Assembly: GCF_000827595.2 (NCBI RefSeq)
Contig: NZ_LN776179.1
Span: 1 to 64,000 of the forward strand
Length of the DNA: 64,000 nucleotides
From: Necropsobacter massiliensis
GTDB taxonomy: Bacteria > Pseudomonadota > Gammaproteobacteria > Enterobacterales > Pasteurellaceae
Direction of reading: 5' to 3'
Shown: piece by piece, positions 39,005-48,905 of the stretch
Layout: each line of letters opens with the position of its first letter
Position numbering within the stretch: position 1 is the first letter of the stretch
Program-made: the position numbers and the translations under genes
Notes under the pieces: generated by a model
What the model was told of the DNA's origin: nothing
Database searches by the model: none
What the model saw: only the letters and a program-made list of their open reading frames with translations

Positions 39005-41434
39005 TTACAGTTTTTCAATTTGAACAAGATTTGAGTGTTGCGGGTTGCCTTTTGCCAACGGCGACGGACGCTGTGTAGTCAGGACGTTAATACAACCTGA
39101 ATGATCTACGCGATTGGCATCGGGTGCATACCACGCCCCTTCGCTTAAGGCAATCACCCCCGGAATAATGCGAGGCGTGACTTTGGCATGAATGCGCACT
39201 TCGCCACGATCATTAAAAATTCGAATCATATCGCCGTTTTTAATGCCTTTTGGCTCAGCATCTATCGGATTAATCCAAACTTCTTGCGGGTTCGCCGCTT
39301 TTAATACGTCCACATTACCGTAAGTGGAATGCGTGCGAGCTTTATAATGGAATCCGCTGAGTTGCAACGGATATTTTTCCATTAGCGGATCGCCAAAATG
39401 TTCAAAGCTGTCCGCATGAACAGGTAACGGATGAATCACTTCATCTTCTTTCAGCACCCAAGTTTTAGCAATTTCAGCAAGGCGAGAAGAATAAATCTCG
39501 ATTTTGCCTGACGGGGTTTGCAATGGTTCTTTCTCAGGATCTTCTCGGAAATCTTTATAAGCAATATAAAAGCCTTTTGGATCGACTTTCTTGAAAATAC
39601 CTTGTTGGCGGAATGCTTCAAAGGTTGGTAATTCAGGAAGATTGGTGCGAGATTGCTCATATAAATGGCGCAACCAACCTTCTTGGCTGCGACCTTCGGT
39701 GAATTTTTCTTTCACACCAAGTTTTTCTGCTAAATCGCTCATCATGTCATAAAGATTGCGGCATTCAAAAGACGGCGTCACTACTTGATCAGCAAAAATC
39801 ACATAGTTCATATTGGCCACAAAGGCATCTAAACAGAAATCCATTTGCTCGGAAGTCATGCAATCCGGTAGCAAAATATCGCTGTATTTTGCGGTAGATG
39901 TCATATGATTTTCAATCGTCACAATCATTTCACATTGGCTTTCATCTTGTAAAATTTTGTGAGTACGGTTAATTTCCGCATGCTGATTAATCAAGCAGTT
40001 ACTGGCGTAATTCCAGATAAATTTAATCGGTGCCGAAAGTTTTTCTACGCCCCGAATACCGTCGGTTAATGCTGTCATTTCAGGACCGCGAATAATCGCA
40101 TCCGTCCATAAGAACATTGGAATACTGGCTTGCACAGGGTTCTCTAAGGTTGGCATGCGTACAAAAGGCACACCATAAGCACTTTCACGCGCCCCGGTAT
40201 TACCACCGCTAATGCCCACATTACCCGTTAAAATCGGCAACATAGCAATGGCACGAGAAATCAACTCGCCATTACTACGGCGCTGCGGACCCCAGCCTTG
40301 AGAAATATAAGCGGGTTTAGTGGAGCCGATTTCACGGGCAAGTTTAATAATGCGATGTGCTGGAATACCGGTAATTTTTGCTGCCCATTCAGGTGTTTTC
40401 GCCACACCATCATCGCCCTGACCTAAAATATAAGCCTTATAATGACCATTTTTCGGTGCATCCGCCGGCAAAGTTTTCTCATCGTAGCCCACGCAATATT
40501 TATCCAAGAACGGCTGATCTACCATGTTTTCCGTAATCAACACATAAGCAATGGCAGAACAAAGCGCGGCATCCGTGCCTGGGCGAATCGGGATCCATTC
40601 ATCTTCTTTGCCCACGCCGGTGTCGGTATAACGCGGATCAATAATGATCATTTTGGCACCTGAGCGCGCCTTGGCTTGTTCAAAACAATAGGTTAAACCG
40701 CCACCGCTCATGCGGGTTTCTGCGGGGTTATTACCGAACAGCACAATTAATTTGGTATTTTCAATGTCTGCCATACCATTGCCCAGCGCCCAGCCGCCAC
40801 CGTAGGTATAATCCAAACCCACGGCAATTTGCGCGGTACTGTAATCACCGTAATGATTTAAATAACCGCCGATACAATTCATTAAGCGAGCCACGAGGGT
40901 GGAACCCGGTGGCCAAGATTTGGTCATGGTACCGCCTAAAGTACCGGTACCATAATTCAAATAAATACTTTCATTACCATATTGTTCAATATTTTTACGC
41001 AAGGATTGAGCAATTTCTGTTAAAGCCTCATCCCAGCTAATGCGTTTAAATTTTCCTTCGCCACGTTTACCCACACGTTTCATCGGATATTTCAAACGAT
41101 CGGGATGATACACACGGCGGCGCATGGAACGTCCACGCAAACAAGCTCGCACTTGGTGATCCACATTATAGGTATCCGTTCCCGTATTATCGGTTTCTAC
41201 ATACAAAATTTGATTATCTTTTACATGCATGCGAAGTGGGCAACGGCTACCGCAGTTTACGGTACAAGCTGACCAAACTACTTTTTCTTCGGAATCTGTC
41301 TGTGGCGCTGCAAGCGGCATTGCGGCTTTCACCTCAAAAGGCAAGGCAATATCCGCCGCCACCGCAGCGGCCCCCAAAGAAGCGTTCTTTAGAAAGGTTC
41401 TTCGATTAAGCGGTGGATTAAATTTATGACTCAT
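39005..41434 (-). CDS. dmsA: DmsA, catalytic molybdopterin subunit of DMSO/N-oxide reductase
   Basis: 809-residue Mo-bis-MGD enzyme reducing DMSO, sulfoxides or N-oxides as anaerobic electron acceptors. The Tat leader is NRRTFLKNASLGAAAVAADIA. A first [4Fe-4S] cluster is bound by CTVNCGSRCPLRMHV...CLRG, then SWDEALTEIA, FGNNPAETRMSGGG and the C-terminal molydopterin-binding segment. I start at MSHKFN because GGGGAATAAA precedes that ATG. The 2.4-kb gene contains no USS core. Expression is likely controlled by the CRP- and FNR-like sites upstream. Confidence 0.95.
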   Translation of the reverse strand: MSHKFNPPLNRRTFLKNASLGAAAVAADIALPFEVKAAMPLAAPQTDSEEKVVWSACTVNCGSRCPLRMHVKDNQILYVETDNTGTDTYNVDHQVRACLRGRSMRRRVYHPDRLKYPMKRVGKRGEGKFKRISWDEALTEIAQSLRKNIEQYGNESIYLNYGTGTLGGTMTKSWPPGSTLVARLMNCIGGYLNHYGDYSTAQIAVGLDYTYGGGWALGNGMADIENTKLIVLFGNNPAETRMSGGGLTYCFEQAKARSGAKMIIIDPRYTDTGVGKEDEWIPIRPGTDAALCSAIAYVLITENMVDQPFLDKYCVGYDEKTLPADAPKNGHYKAYILGQGDDGVAKTPEWAAKITGIPAHRIIKLAREIGSTKPAYISQGWGPQRRSNGELISRAIAMLPILTGNVGISGGNTGARESAYGVPFVRMPTLENPVQASIPMFLWTDAIIRGPEMTALTDGIRGVEKLSAPIKFIWNYASNCLINQHAEINRTHKILQDESQCEMIVTIENHMTSTAKYSDILLPDCMTSEQMDFCLDAFVANMNYVIFADQVVTPSFECRNLYDMMSDLAEKLGVKEKFTEGRSQEGWLRHLYEQSRTNLPELPTFEAFRQQGIFKKVDPKGFYIAYKDFREDPEKEPLQTPSGKIEIYSSRLAEIAKTWVLKEDEVIHPLPVHADSFEHFGDPLMEKYPLQLSGFHYKARTHSTYGNVDVLKAANPQEVWINPIDAEPKGIKNGDMIRIFNDRGEVRIHAKVTPRIIPGVIALSEGAWYAPDANRVDHSGCINVLTTQRPSPLAKGNPQHSNLVQIEKL

Positions 41435-41512
41435 TTTTATTCCCCACAATTTATGATTAATTTAACAATAAAAATTAAAGCCAAATTTAATCATAAAGAG
41501 GGAGAAAGCTGT

Positions 41513-41528
41513 TGTGATTAAGATCACA
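41513..41528 (-). promoter_or_regulatory. CRP binding site upstream of dmsA
   Basis: TGTGATTAAGATCACA has both perfect half sites TGTGA and TCACA separated by 6 nt, and the palindrome extends by T and A outside. It lies 79 bp before the dmsA start. Confidence 0.75.
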
Positions 41529-41563
41529 AAAAATTGCTATAAAATAAGAAAATGGATAAAAAG

Positions 41564-41577
41564 ATGATTAGGATCAA
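41564..41577 (-). promoter_or_regulatory. FNR box upstream of dmsA
   Basis: On the minus strand TTGAT-CCTA-ATCAT matches the FNR consensus TTGATnnnnATCAA at 9 of 10 bases. It lies 130 bp before dmsA, 36 bp beyond the CRP-like site. Anaerobic induction fits the function. The rest of 41578-41739 is AT-rich with nothing else recognised. Confidence 0.65.
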
Positions 41578-41739
41578 TGCGTTAATAAAATGGGAATTAT
41601 TATCACTTAAATTAAAAGAGCAGTGTTTTCCAGTAAAATTTTTTTACTAGAATTGAGTCTATAATCCCGCGACAAATAATAACCGGCAAAAAACAACGAG
41701 ATAAAAAATTTTTGCTTGTATGGAATTCATTTTATTGGT

Positions 41740-42255
41740 TTATTTGTTGTCCAACCATGGAATTAAATAACCGTAATTTTCCTCTTCCATTTTATGCAAT
41801 GGGATAAATCGGATTGCCGCACTATTAATGCAATAACGCAACCCGCCACTTGCCGCCGGACCGTCATCAAACACATGACCTAAATGCGCCTTGCCCGAGC
41901 GGCTCAACACTTCCGTTCTGATCATATTAAAACCGATATCTTTTTTATAATTCACGACTTCCGGTACAATCGGTTTGGCAAAACTTGGCCATCCGCAGGC
42001 AGAATCAAATTTATCCGCCGAACTGAACAAGGGTTCGCCAGTGGTAATATCTACATAAATTCCCGGTTCAAAATGGCGCCAGTATTCATTATGAAACGGG
42101 CGCTCCGTATCGCCTTTTTGGGTCACTTGATATTGTAGTGCACTCAACCGCACTTTCAATTCCGCTTCACTTGGTTTCGGATAGGCTTGCGGATCAATGA
42201 GGGCTTTTTGGGCGTTAGCCAAATCACTATGACGCGAATCGTCGCGATAACTCAT
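41740..42255 (-). CDS. msrB: Peptide methionine-R-sulfoxide reductase MsrB
   Basis: 171 residues, a full MsrB domain. Catalytic Cys lies in [16 protein letters not shown] near residue 150, with recycling Cys in [10 protein letters not shown]. The two CxxC zinc motifs of E. coli MsrB are absent ([17 protein letters not shown] replaces the first), so this is the zinc-free type. The N-terminus has no signal peptide and appears cytosolic. It reduces methionine-R-sulfoxide in proteins. Confidence 0.93.
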   Translation of the reverse strand: MSYRDDSRHSDLANAQKALIDPQAYPKPSEAELKVRLSALQYQVTQKGDTERPFHNEYWRHFEPGIYVDITTGEPLFSSADKFDSACGWPSFAKPIVPEVVNYKKDIGFNMIRTEVLSRSGKAHLGHVFDDGPAASGGLRYCINSAAIRFIPLHKMEEENYGYLIPWLDNK

Positions 42256-42276
42256 CAGCTCACCTCCTTACCGTAT

Positions 42277-42576
42277 TTAATCATTTTCCAACACGGCAAC
42301 AATCTGTTTCAGCCATTCGATTGCCAGTCGCCGTCTGTCATGCAGCGCGTTCCAAATCGCATCCTGTGATAATACGCTATAATTACCGTGCATAGTTAAC
42401 TGGCTTTCATCCACCGTTTCACATAATTCCAGCCATTGCGGGTCAAAATAAAACGCCTGTAACCGGTCAAGAATTTGCGAGGCGCTTTTCCATTGTGTCA
42501 TGCCCTTTTCCAATTCGGGCAACAACTTCATCCATTGAGCATACAAATCCTGCATTTCCTGCACTTGCCGAAGCAT
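42277..42576 (-). CDS. DUF4298 family protein
   Basis: 99-residue soluble helical protein starting MLRQVQEMQDLYAQWMKLLPELE and ending in RRLAIEWLKQIVAVLE, the pattern of DUF4298. AAGGAG precedes the ATG. It is 21 bp from msrB on the same strand, suggesting co-transcription. No function known. Confidence 0.78.
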   Translation of the reverse strand: MLRQVQEMQDLYAQWMKLLPELEKGMTQWKSASQILDRLQAFYFDPQWLELCETVDESQLTMHGNYSVLSQDAIWNALHDRRRLAIEWLKQIVAVLEND

Positions 42577-42655
42577 ATATTCTCCTTAATAACGTGATTA
42601 TTCCGCTCATTGGCAGCAAGTATGCTGCATTGCGGATTTACGACGAAATATCGTA

Positions 42656-42692
42656 ATTTCGCACCGCACTTTTCAGTCAAACGGTGCGAAAT
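42656..42692 (-). terminator. Hairpin after the DUF945 gene
   Basis: ATTTCGCACCG and CGGTGCGAAAT form a perfect 11-bp stem around a 15-nt loop that overlaps a USS. There is no T-tract, so it may be a weak or Rho-assisted terminator. Confidence 0.4.
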
Positions 42693-42695
42693 AAA

Positions 42696-44144
42696 CTATC
42701 TGCCGAACATCATAATCGCGGCAAACAGCGCCATTTGCACTTCTTGATCGGAAAGCGGTGTGCCATTGAAATTCAATTGGTTATTTTCCAATAACAAATG
42801 TAGGCTCAGTTGGCTGTCGGTTTCTTTGAACAGATTGGCTTGTCTTGCCTGACGCAACAGTTCTTCCGTCTGAGTTTCGGCAAGCGTCGCCGCAGCTTCA
42901 CGGCTTAAATCTGCCGAATTGGTTTGTTCGATAAGGGTCAGATATTCGGTTAACGCCGCTTTATCCAACGTAATATTCAGTCCCAGTTCGTTAAACAAAC
43001 CCAGCACGGTTTTCTGCTCTCGCGCCCGCTGTTCGACATCTTTACTCAACACCAAATTAAAATCCGCCGACAGCTTTCCTTTCGGATTGGAAAATGTAAA
43101 GGGGGTGATTTTAATTTGCGGCGAGTTATTCAAAATCACTTTCGCCGCCTCATCGGCAAGCGGTGTAAACGCTGTTTTATCGTCATGCTGTTTATTCATT
43201 TCATCAATAATGACATTTAAGGATTGCGTATCCAAATGATTAAACTGCATAATCATATCGGCATTGCCGAAAGACAATCCGTTATGTGCGATATCTTCCG
43301 CCTTATACATCACCGCCACATCTACAAACGCCTTATCCTCTTTTAGAGCAAGTCCCAGCTCGGCATTTTTAACTGTCGTGTTCACCTCCTGACCGGCGCG
43401 ATTTTTACCCTTTAGATGCAAATTTTCCGCTTTCATATAATAAGAACCCGGAATCGGCTCATTCAATTGCTCATTCGCAACCATATCCAGCTCAATATGG
43501 CTATTGGTCGCGGTGATCACCGCATTTTGCAGCTCGTCACGCTCAGCAGGCGCATTGTGCTGCGATTCGTCCAGCGTTATTTTTAGCAGCGGCACATCAA
43601 TGTTGGTTTTGCCGTAGCCGTCTTGATCCGTATCGAAAACGGCCGCCAATGACCATTCCAGCTCGCCGTTATCTTGTCGGCTGAATACCTCGGAATGCAG
43701 CTCGCCTTTAACGCGTTGATCATAAGTCAGTTTAAACGCACCTTTCAGCGGATTGGTGCGTTCATCTTTAAACCAGTGTTGAGTTTGGGTATTCTTCACC
43801 ATTGCCACATCTGCCGAAAACAGTGCAATAGAAAAATCATTAATTGTGAGCGGACCATGATACATGGTTCCGGCAAACGGAATGACATAGGTTTTATCAT
43901 TCTTTTTTGAGCGAACCGTCACATCATAGCTCACGGCGGAACTAAAGAAACCGCGCTCAAAGACGACATTTTCAAGACGCGCACTCAGCTCGCCGCCAAG
44001 ATTGAGTTTTGCCAGTTTTTGATTGCTTTGTTCCAACTGCTGTTGATACTGCGCCTCCGCCGTTTTTCCGGTGTACCACGCCCCGCCGGTCCACAGTGCG
44101 CCGAATGCCACTATAATACCGAGCACAATTGATGACTTTCTCAT
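42696..44144 (-). CDS. DUF945 (YdgA-like) membrane-anchored protein
   Basis: 482 residues with one N-terminal anchor (residues 6-24) and a periplasmic body. The family block YQQQLEQSNQKLAKLN...FERGFFSSAVSYDVTV and the later Asp/Asn-rich beta strands are typical of E. coli YdgA/YihF (DUF945). The C-terminal ~60 residues contain the conserved LHLLLENNQLNFNGTPL. It is alone on its transcript, divergent from dnaK. Function unknown; YdgA has been linked to envelope and motility phenotypes in enterobacteria. Confidence 0.85.
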   Translation of the reverse strand: MRKSSIVLGIIVAFGALWTGGAWYTGKTAEAQYQQQLEQSNQKLAKLNLGGELSARLENVVFERGFFSSAVSYDVTVRSKKNDKTYVIPFAGTMYHGPLTINDFSIALFSADVAMVKNTQTQHWFKDERTNPLKGAFKLTYDQRVKGELHSEVFSRQDNGELEWSLAAVFDTDQDGYGKTNIDVPLLKITLDESQHNAPAERDELQNAVITATNSHIELDMVANEQLNEPIPGSYYMKAENLHLKGKNRAGQEVNTTVKNAELGLALKEDKAFVDVAVMYKAEDIAHNGLSFGNADMIMQFNHLDTQSLNVIIDEMNKQHDDKTAFTPLADEAAKVILNNSPQIKITPFTFSNPKGKLSADFNLVLSKDVEQRAREQKTVLGLFNELGLNITLDKAALTEYLTLIEQTNSADLSREAAATLAETQTEELLRQARQANLFKETDSQLSLHLLLENNQLNFNGTPLSDQEVQMALFAAIMMFGR

Positions 44145-44228
44145 AATCAGTTCCTTTATCTTGAATATTATTTTATCTATGTCGTTTAAATTAGCATAAA
44201 TACGTAATAAGTTAAAAAATTTTTACGC

Positions 44229-44263
44229 TTTCCCCTTGAATTCCGTTTTTCTGCTCGCATTTA
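44229..44263 (+). promoter_or_regulatory. Sigma-32 heat-shock promoter of dnaK
   Basis: CTTTCCCCTTGAA (-35 type), 15-nt spacer, CGCATTTA (-10 type CCCCATtTA). It matches the RpoH consensus closely and lies about 140 bp before dnaK. Confidence 0.8.
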
Positions 44264-44405
44264 CTGTGGCAAGAGCGAATGGCGTCCGGAAATACGGTTT
44301 TTTATTACCGCACTTTTTCAAACTTTTTATTGAAACTCACTTGAAATAATAAAACCCGGCCCAATCTTAGCGACATGCAGCAAATTTAACAGGAGAAAAC
44401 ATATT

Positions 44406-46310
44406 ATGGGAAAAATTATTGGTATTGACTTAGGTACAACAAACTCTTGTGTTGCCGTTATGGACGGCGACAAACCGCGCGTAATTGAAAATGCGGAAGG
44501 TGATCGTACTACTCCGTCAATCATTGCATACACGAATGATAACGAAACCTTAGTGGGTCAGCCGGCAAAACGTCAGGCGGTAACTAATCCGAAAAATACA
44601 TTATTTGCGATCAAACGTTTAATCGGTCGCCGTTTTGAAGATCAGGAAGTGCAGCGCGACGTCAACATTATGCCGTTTGAAATTACCAAAGCGGATAACG
44701 GCGATGCGTGGGTTTCGGTTAAAGGTGAAAAAATGGCACCGCCGCAAATTTCTGCCGAAGTACTGAAAAAAATGAAGAAAACTGCAGAAGATTTTCTGGG
44801 CGAAGCAGTTACCGAAGCAGTTATTACCGTACCGGCATATTTTAACGACGCACAACGTCAGGCAACCAAAGATGCCGGTCGTATCGCTGGTCTTGAAGTG
44901 AAACGTATTATTAACGAACCGACTGCGGCGGCACTAGCTTATGGACTGGATAAAGGCAAAGGCAACCACACTATCGCCGTTTATGACTTGGGCGGTGGTA
45001 CATTCGACTTGTCTATTATTGAAATCGATGAAGTGGGCGGCGAAAAAACTTTTGAAGTATTATCCACCAACGGTGATACCCACCTCGGCGGTGAAGACTT
45101 TGATAACCGCGTGATCAACTACTTGGTTGACGAGTTCAAAAAAGAACAAGGCGTTGACCTGCGTAACGATCCGCTCGCAATGCAACGTTTGAAAGAAGCC
45201 GGTGAAAAAGCGAAAATTGAACTGTCTTCCGCACAGCAAACCGATGTCAATCTGCCATATATTACGGCTGATGCGACCGGTCCTAAACATTTGAACATTA
45301 AATTGACCCGCGCGAAATTAGAAGCATTGGTCGAAGATTTAGTAGCGCGTTCATTAGAACCGGTGAAAACTGCATTGGCGGATGCTGGATTAAGCGTCTC
45401 ACAAATTGATGATGTGATACTGGTGGGCGGTCAGACTCGTATGCCGTTGGTACAGCAGAAAGTTGCAGAATTCTTCGGCAAAGAACCGCGTAAAGACGTT
45501 AATCCGGACGAAGCGGTGGCAATCGGTGCTGCGGTACAAGGCGGCGTATTAGCCGGTGACGTGACCGACGTATTGTTGCTGGATGTCACGCCGTTATCCT
45601 TAGGGATCGAAACCATGGGTGGTGTGATGACAACCCTGATTGAGAAAAACACTACGATTCCGACTAAAAAATCGCAGGTATTCTCAACCGCAGAAGACAA
45701 CCAAAGTGCGGTCACAATCCATGTGCTGCAAGGCGAACGGAAACAGGCTTCCGCCAACAAATCGCTGGGACAGTTTAATCTGGAAGGCATTAATCCGGCA
45801 CCGCGCGGTATGCCACAAATTGAAGTGACATTCGATATTGACGCGGACGGTATTATCCACGTGTCGGCGAAAGATAAAGGCACTGGCAAAGAACAGCAGA
45901 TCACCATTAAAGCCTCCTCCGGCTTGAGTGATGAAGAAATTCAGCAAATGGTACGAGATGCGGAAGCCAACGCGGAAGCCGACCGTAAATTCGAAGAGCT
46001 GGTTCAGGCACGTAATCAGGCGGATCATCTGGTTCACAGTACCCGTAAACAGTTAAGCGATGCGGGCGATAAATTGCCAGCAGCAGATAGAGGAGCGATT
46101 GAATCAGCGGTCAACGATCTTGAAAGCGCAGCGAAAGGCGAAGATAAAGCGGCTATCGAAGCAAAAATTCAAGCCTTGATTCAGGTTTCGGAAAAACTGG
46201 TACAAGCAGGTCAGCAGCAAGCGCAGGCAGACGCTCAGGCGCAAACCCAAAACGGCAAAGGCAACGATGATGTTGTAGATGCCGAGTTTGAAGAAATGAA
46301 AGACAAATAA
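44406..46310 (+). CDS. dnaK: Chaperone DnaK (Hsp70)
   Basis: 634-residue ATP-driven chaperone. ATPase motifs: [16 protein letters not shown] (residues 4-19), [27 protein letters not shown]; the linker [16 protein letters not shown] near residue 390; substrate domain and a Gln/Ala-rich C-terminus ending [13 protein letters not shown] precedes the ATG. An RpoH promoter precedes it and dnaJ follows. Confidence 0.98.
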   Translation: MGKIIGIDLGTTNSCVAVMDGDKPRVIENAEGDRTTPSIIAYTNDNETLVGQPAKRQAVTNPKNTLFAIKRLIGRRFEDQEVQRDVNIMPFEITKADNGDAWVSVKGEKMAPPQISAEVLKKMKKTAEDFLGEAVTEAVITVPAYFNDAQRQATKDAGRIAGLEVKRIINEPTAAALAYGLDKGKGNHTIAVYDLGGGTFDLSIIEIDEVGGEKTFEVLSTNGDTHLGGEDFDNRVINYLVDEFKKEQGVDLRNDPLAMQRLKEAGEKAKIELSSAQQTDVNLPYITADATGPKHLNIKLTRAKLEALVEDLVARSLEPVKTALADAGLSVSQIDDVILVGGQTRMPLVQQKVAEFFGKEPRKDVNPDEAVAIGAAVQGGVLAGDVTDVLLLDVTPLSLGIETMGGVMTTLIEKNTTIPTKKSQVFSTAEDNQSAVTIHVLQGERKQASANKSLGQFNLEGINPAPRGMPQIEVTFDIDADGIIHVSAKDKGTGKEQQITIKASSGLSDEEIQQMVRDAEANAEADRKFEELVQARNQADHLVHSTRKQLSDAGDKLPAADRGAIESAVNDLESAAKGEDKAAIEAKIQALIQVSEKLVQAGQQQAQADAQAQTQNGKGNDDVVDAEFEEMKDK

Positions 46311-46331
46311 TCTGAGTCTTTAAATCATTAC

Positions 46332-46355
46332 AAGGGCGTAGCGATACGCCCTTTT
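46332..46355 (+). terminator. Intrinsic terminator or attenuator between dnaK and dnaJ
   Basis: AAGGGCGTA, loop GCGA, TACGCCCTTTT. It would limit read-through from dnaK into dnaJ and set their ratio. Confidence 0.82.
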
Positions 46356-46421
46356 AGCATATAAACCTTCTGCAAAGGCAAAGACCTTGCGGTTTTTGGT
46401 AAAAAATCTCAAATAACGATT

Positions 46422-47543
46422 ATGGCGAAAAAAGATTACTACGAAGTTCTTGGTGTAGATCGGAATGCAGACGAAAAAGCGATAAAAAAAGCCTATAAAC
46501 GTCTGGCAATGAAATATCATCCTGACCGCACAAAGGGCGATAAAGAAAGCGAAGAAAAATTTAAAGAGGTGAATGAAGCCTACGAAATTCTCGCCGATAA
46601 AGAAAAACGCGCGGCTTATGATCAATACGGCCATCAGGCGTTTGAACAAGGCGGTGCCGGTGGATTCGGTGGCTTCGGCGGTGCCGATTTTGGCGATATT
46701 TTCGGTGATATGTTCGGTGACATTTTCGGCGGCGGACGAACTCGCCAACGTGTTGTGCGCGGTGAAGATTTACGTTATGACATCGAAATCACACTGGAAG
46801 AAGCAGTACGCGGCGCTAAAAAAGATATTCAGATCAATACGCTTGCCGAATGTGATCATTGTCATGGTTCCGGTGCGGAAGCCGGTTCTAAGGTGGAAAC
46901 CTGCCCGACCTGTCACGGTTCCGGTCGCATACGTCGGCAGCAAGGCTTCTTTATGACCGAACAAACCTGCCCGACTTGTCACGGCAGCGGTAAGAAAATC
47001 GAAAAACCTTGTACCCAATGCCACGGCGAAGGTCGTGTACATAAACGGAAAAACCTTTCTGTCACCATTCCAGCTGGCGTGGATACCGGCAATCAGCTGC
47101 GTCTGGCAGGTGAAGGGGCGGCAGGAGAAAACGGCGCACCGGCAGGCGATCTATATGTGGTGATCCATGTTAAAGCGCATCATATTTTTGAACGCGACGG
47201 CAACAATCTGTATTGTGAAGTACCAATCGGATTTACCATGGCGGCGTTAGGCGGTGAAATTGAAGTGCCAACCTTAGACGGTCGTTTGAAGGTGAAAATT
47301 CCGGAAGAAACGCAAACCGGCAAACTACTGCGGCTGCGTGGTAAAGGCGTCACCTCAGCACGAGGTGGTTATGTCGGCGATTTAATCTGCAAAATCATCG
47401 TTGAAACGCCAGTTAAATTAAATGAAGAACAGAAAGAACTGTTACGCAAGTTGGGTGAAAGTCTCGGCGGCGAAAAACACAGTCCGAAATCTTCCAGCTT
47501 TCTCGACGGAGTGAAAAAATTCTTCGATAATTTAGGCAAATAA
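46422..47543 (+). CDS. dnaJ: Co-chaperone DnaJ (Hsp40)
   Basis: 373-residue partner that stimulates DnaK ATPase. J domain with HPD in MKYHPDRT near residue 34; Gly/Phe-rich region [19 protein letters not shown]; four zinc repeats [24 protein letters not shown] and CTQCHGEG; then the C-terminal substrate domain. No strong Shine-Dalgarno is visible before the ATG. It ends at a USS-pair terminator. Confidence 0.97.
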   Translation: MAKKDYYEVLGVDRNADEKAIKKAYKRLAMKYHPDRTKGDKESEEKFKEVNEAYEILADKEKRAAYDQYGHQAFEQGGAGGFGGFGGADFGDIFGDMFGDIFGGGRTRQRVVRGEDLRYDIEITLEEAVRGAKKDIQINTLAECDHCHGSGAEAGSKVETCPTCHGSGRIRRQQGFFMTEQTCPTCHGSGKKIEKPCTQCHGEGRVHKRKNLSVTIPAGVDTGNQLRLAGEGAAGENGAPAGDLYVVIHVKAHHIFERDGNNLYCEVPIGFTMAALGGEIEVPTLDGRLKVKIPEETQTGKLLRLRGKGVTSARGGYVGDLICKIIVETPVKLNEEQKELLRKLGESLGGEKHSPKSSSFLDGVKKFFDNLGK

Positions 47544-47545
47544 GC

Positions 47546-47576
47546 AAAAGTGCGGTAAAATTGACCGCACTTTTTT
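47546..47576 (+). terminator. USS-pair intrinsic terminator after dnaJ
   Basis: AAAAGTGCGGT and ACCGCACTTTT form an 11-bp stem with a 7-nt loop followed by a T run. Confidence 0.88.
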
Positions 47577-47592
47577 CTTTTGTGGTATTGCT

Positions 47593-48228
47593 ATGTTTCC
47601 GTGTTCCTTCATAAAAAAAGCGATGAATGTATTTTTTCGCCAAGGCATTAACGAAAAAAACCGCCAAACCCTGCATAACCACAATATGTCGGTTATCGCC
47701 AGTAACTGCAACGGCGCATTTATTCTGCACGATCTGGGCGAACGTTTTAACTCTCCTTTCGTCAATCTATATTTAAGCCCGCGGGATTTTATTAAATATC
47801 TGCAACAGATTGATTACTATCAATATCATCCGCTGCGCTTTGCCGACTCGAACTCTTCTCCCTATCCGATCGGCTATTTGGACGATCTTGAAATTCATTT
47901 TATGCATTATCACTCTGCACAGGAGGCGGAAGCGAAGTGGCAAGAAAGAAGCCGGCGTATTGATCCGAACAATCTGTTTATTATGATGACCGACCGCGAC
48001 GGCTGCACCTATCAGGATTTGTTGGATTTTGATCGTCTGCCTTTTACGCATAAAGTGGTGTTTACCCGCAAACCTTATCCGCATATCCAATCGGCATTTT
48101 ATATTACAGGCTTTGAGAGCGAGGAGTCGGTCGGCGATTTATTTGCATATTCCGGTCTTTTCGGCAAAAAATATTATGATCAGTTTGATTATGTGGCATG
48201 GTTTAACCGCACACAAACAGCGCAATAG
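47593..48228 (+). CDS. DUF1919 family protein
   Basis: 211 residues. Conserved blocks of the DUF1919 family are VIASNCNGAFILHDLGERFNSPFVNLYLSPRDFIKYL, YPIGYLDDLEIHFMHYHSAQEAEAKWQERSRRIDPNNLFIMMTDRDG and HKVVFTRKPYP. Members are often found in polysaccharide gene clusters but have no proven enzyme activity. Here it stands alone after the dnaJ terminator. The start is uncertain: the first ATG has no clear ribosome binding site, and a later ATG at 47623 is possible. No signal peptide. Confidence 0.8.
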   Translation: MFPCSFIKKAMNVFFRQGINEKNRQTLHNHNMSVIASNCNGAFILHDLGERFNSPFVNLYLSPRDFIKYLQQIDYYQYHPLRFADSNSSPYPIGYLDDLEIHFMHYHSAQEAEAKWQERSRRIDPNNLFIMMTDRDGCTYQDLLDFDRLPFTHKVVFTRKPYPHIQSAFYITGFESEESVGDLFAYSGLFGKKYYDQFDYVAWFNRTQTAQ

Positions 48229-48254
48229 ACGCCGATTTAATAGCCAATTTAGCC

Positions 48255-48294
48255 CAAAGTGCGGTGAAAAATTCTCGATTTTCGACCGCACTTG
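48255..48294. terminator. Bidirectional USS-pair terminator between DUF1919 gene and yfbR
   Basis: CAAAGTGCGGT and ACCGCACTTG pair over 10-11 bp around a loop containing a second small inverted repeat (GAAAA...TTTTC). It separates convergent genes. Confidence 0.75.
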
Positions 48295-48301
48295 CTGGGT
48301 G

Positions 48302-48904
48302 TTATAAGGTAATCTCGTCAATGCTGCGCCCGAAACTCGGCACGAATACTCGGATAAAATAATCCATTTCATCGCTGTGCCAGTCATTCATCAGCTTTTC
48401 CAACCGCACTTTTGCCTGCGCAAATTCCTGATTCCCATTTTCCAGTTCAAATTTCACTTTAATATAGGCACATAGTAAATCCGCTTGTTTGACAATGTGT
48501 TTTTCCTGTGCGGAGAACCGTTCGCTGTCAAGATAAGGCGCAAAATCCTGCTGTAGCTGTGCTGGCAACAGACTGAGCAAATGCAACTCGGCGGCACTTT
48601 CGATTTGCTTATAGGCTTGGGTAATGGCGGGATTAAAGTATTTAATCGGGGTCGGTAAATCACCAGTAAAAATTTCCGAGCTATCGTGATACATCGCCAT
48701 CACCGCGATTCGCTCCGGGTTCAGCTTGCTGGCGTAAAATCTGTTTTTGATTACCGCCAGCATATGCGCTACAAACGCCACCTGCAAACTGTGTTCAGCA
48801 AGATTTTCCTTTTCGATATTACGCATCAGCGACCAACGTTGGATCAGTCTTAAACGATCCAAACAAGCAAAAAAATGGCTGGTTTTTATTTCCGGTTGCC
48901 GCAT
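48302..48904 (-). CDS. yfbR: 5'-deoxynucleotidase YfbR
   Basis: 200-residue HD-domain phosphohydrolase that dephosphorylates dNMPs, chiefly feeding the alternative dUMP/thymidylate route. Metal motifs: [13 protein letters not shown] (H), [21 protein letters not shown] (HD) and [15 protein letters not shown] (D). Length matches E. coli YfbR (199). It is 1 bp after degS on the same strand, so probably the last gene of the nrdR-ribD-degS-yfbR run. Confidence 0.94.
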   Translation of the reverse strand: MRQPEIKTSHFFACLDRLRLIQRWSLMRNIEKENLAEHSLQVAFVAHMLAVIKNRFYASKLNPERIAVMAMYHDSSEIFTGDLPTPIKYFNPAITQAYKQIESAAELHLLSLLPAQLQQDFAPYLDSERFSAQEKHIVKQADLLCAYIKVKFELENGNQEFAQAKVRLEKLMNDWHSDEMDYFIRVFVPSFGRSIDEITL

Positions 48905-48905
48905 A

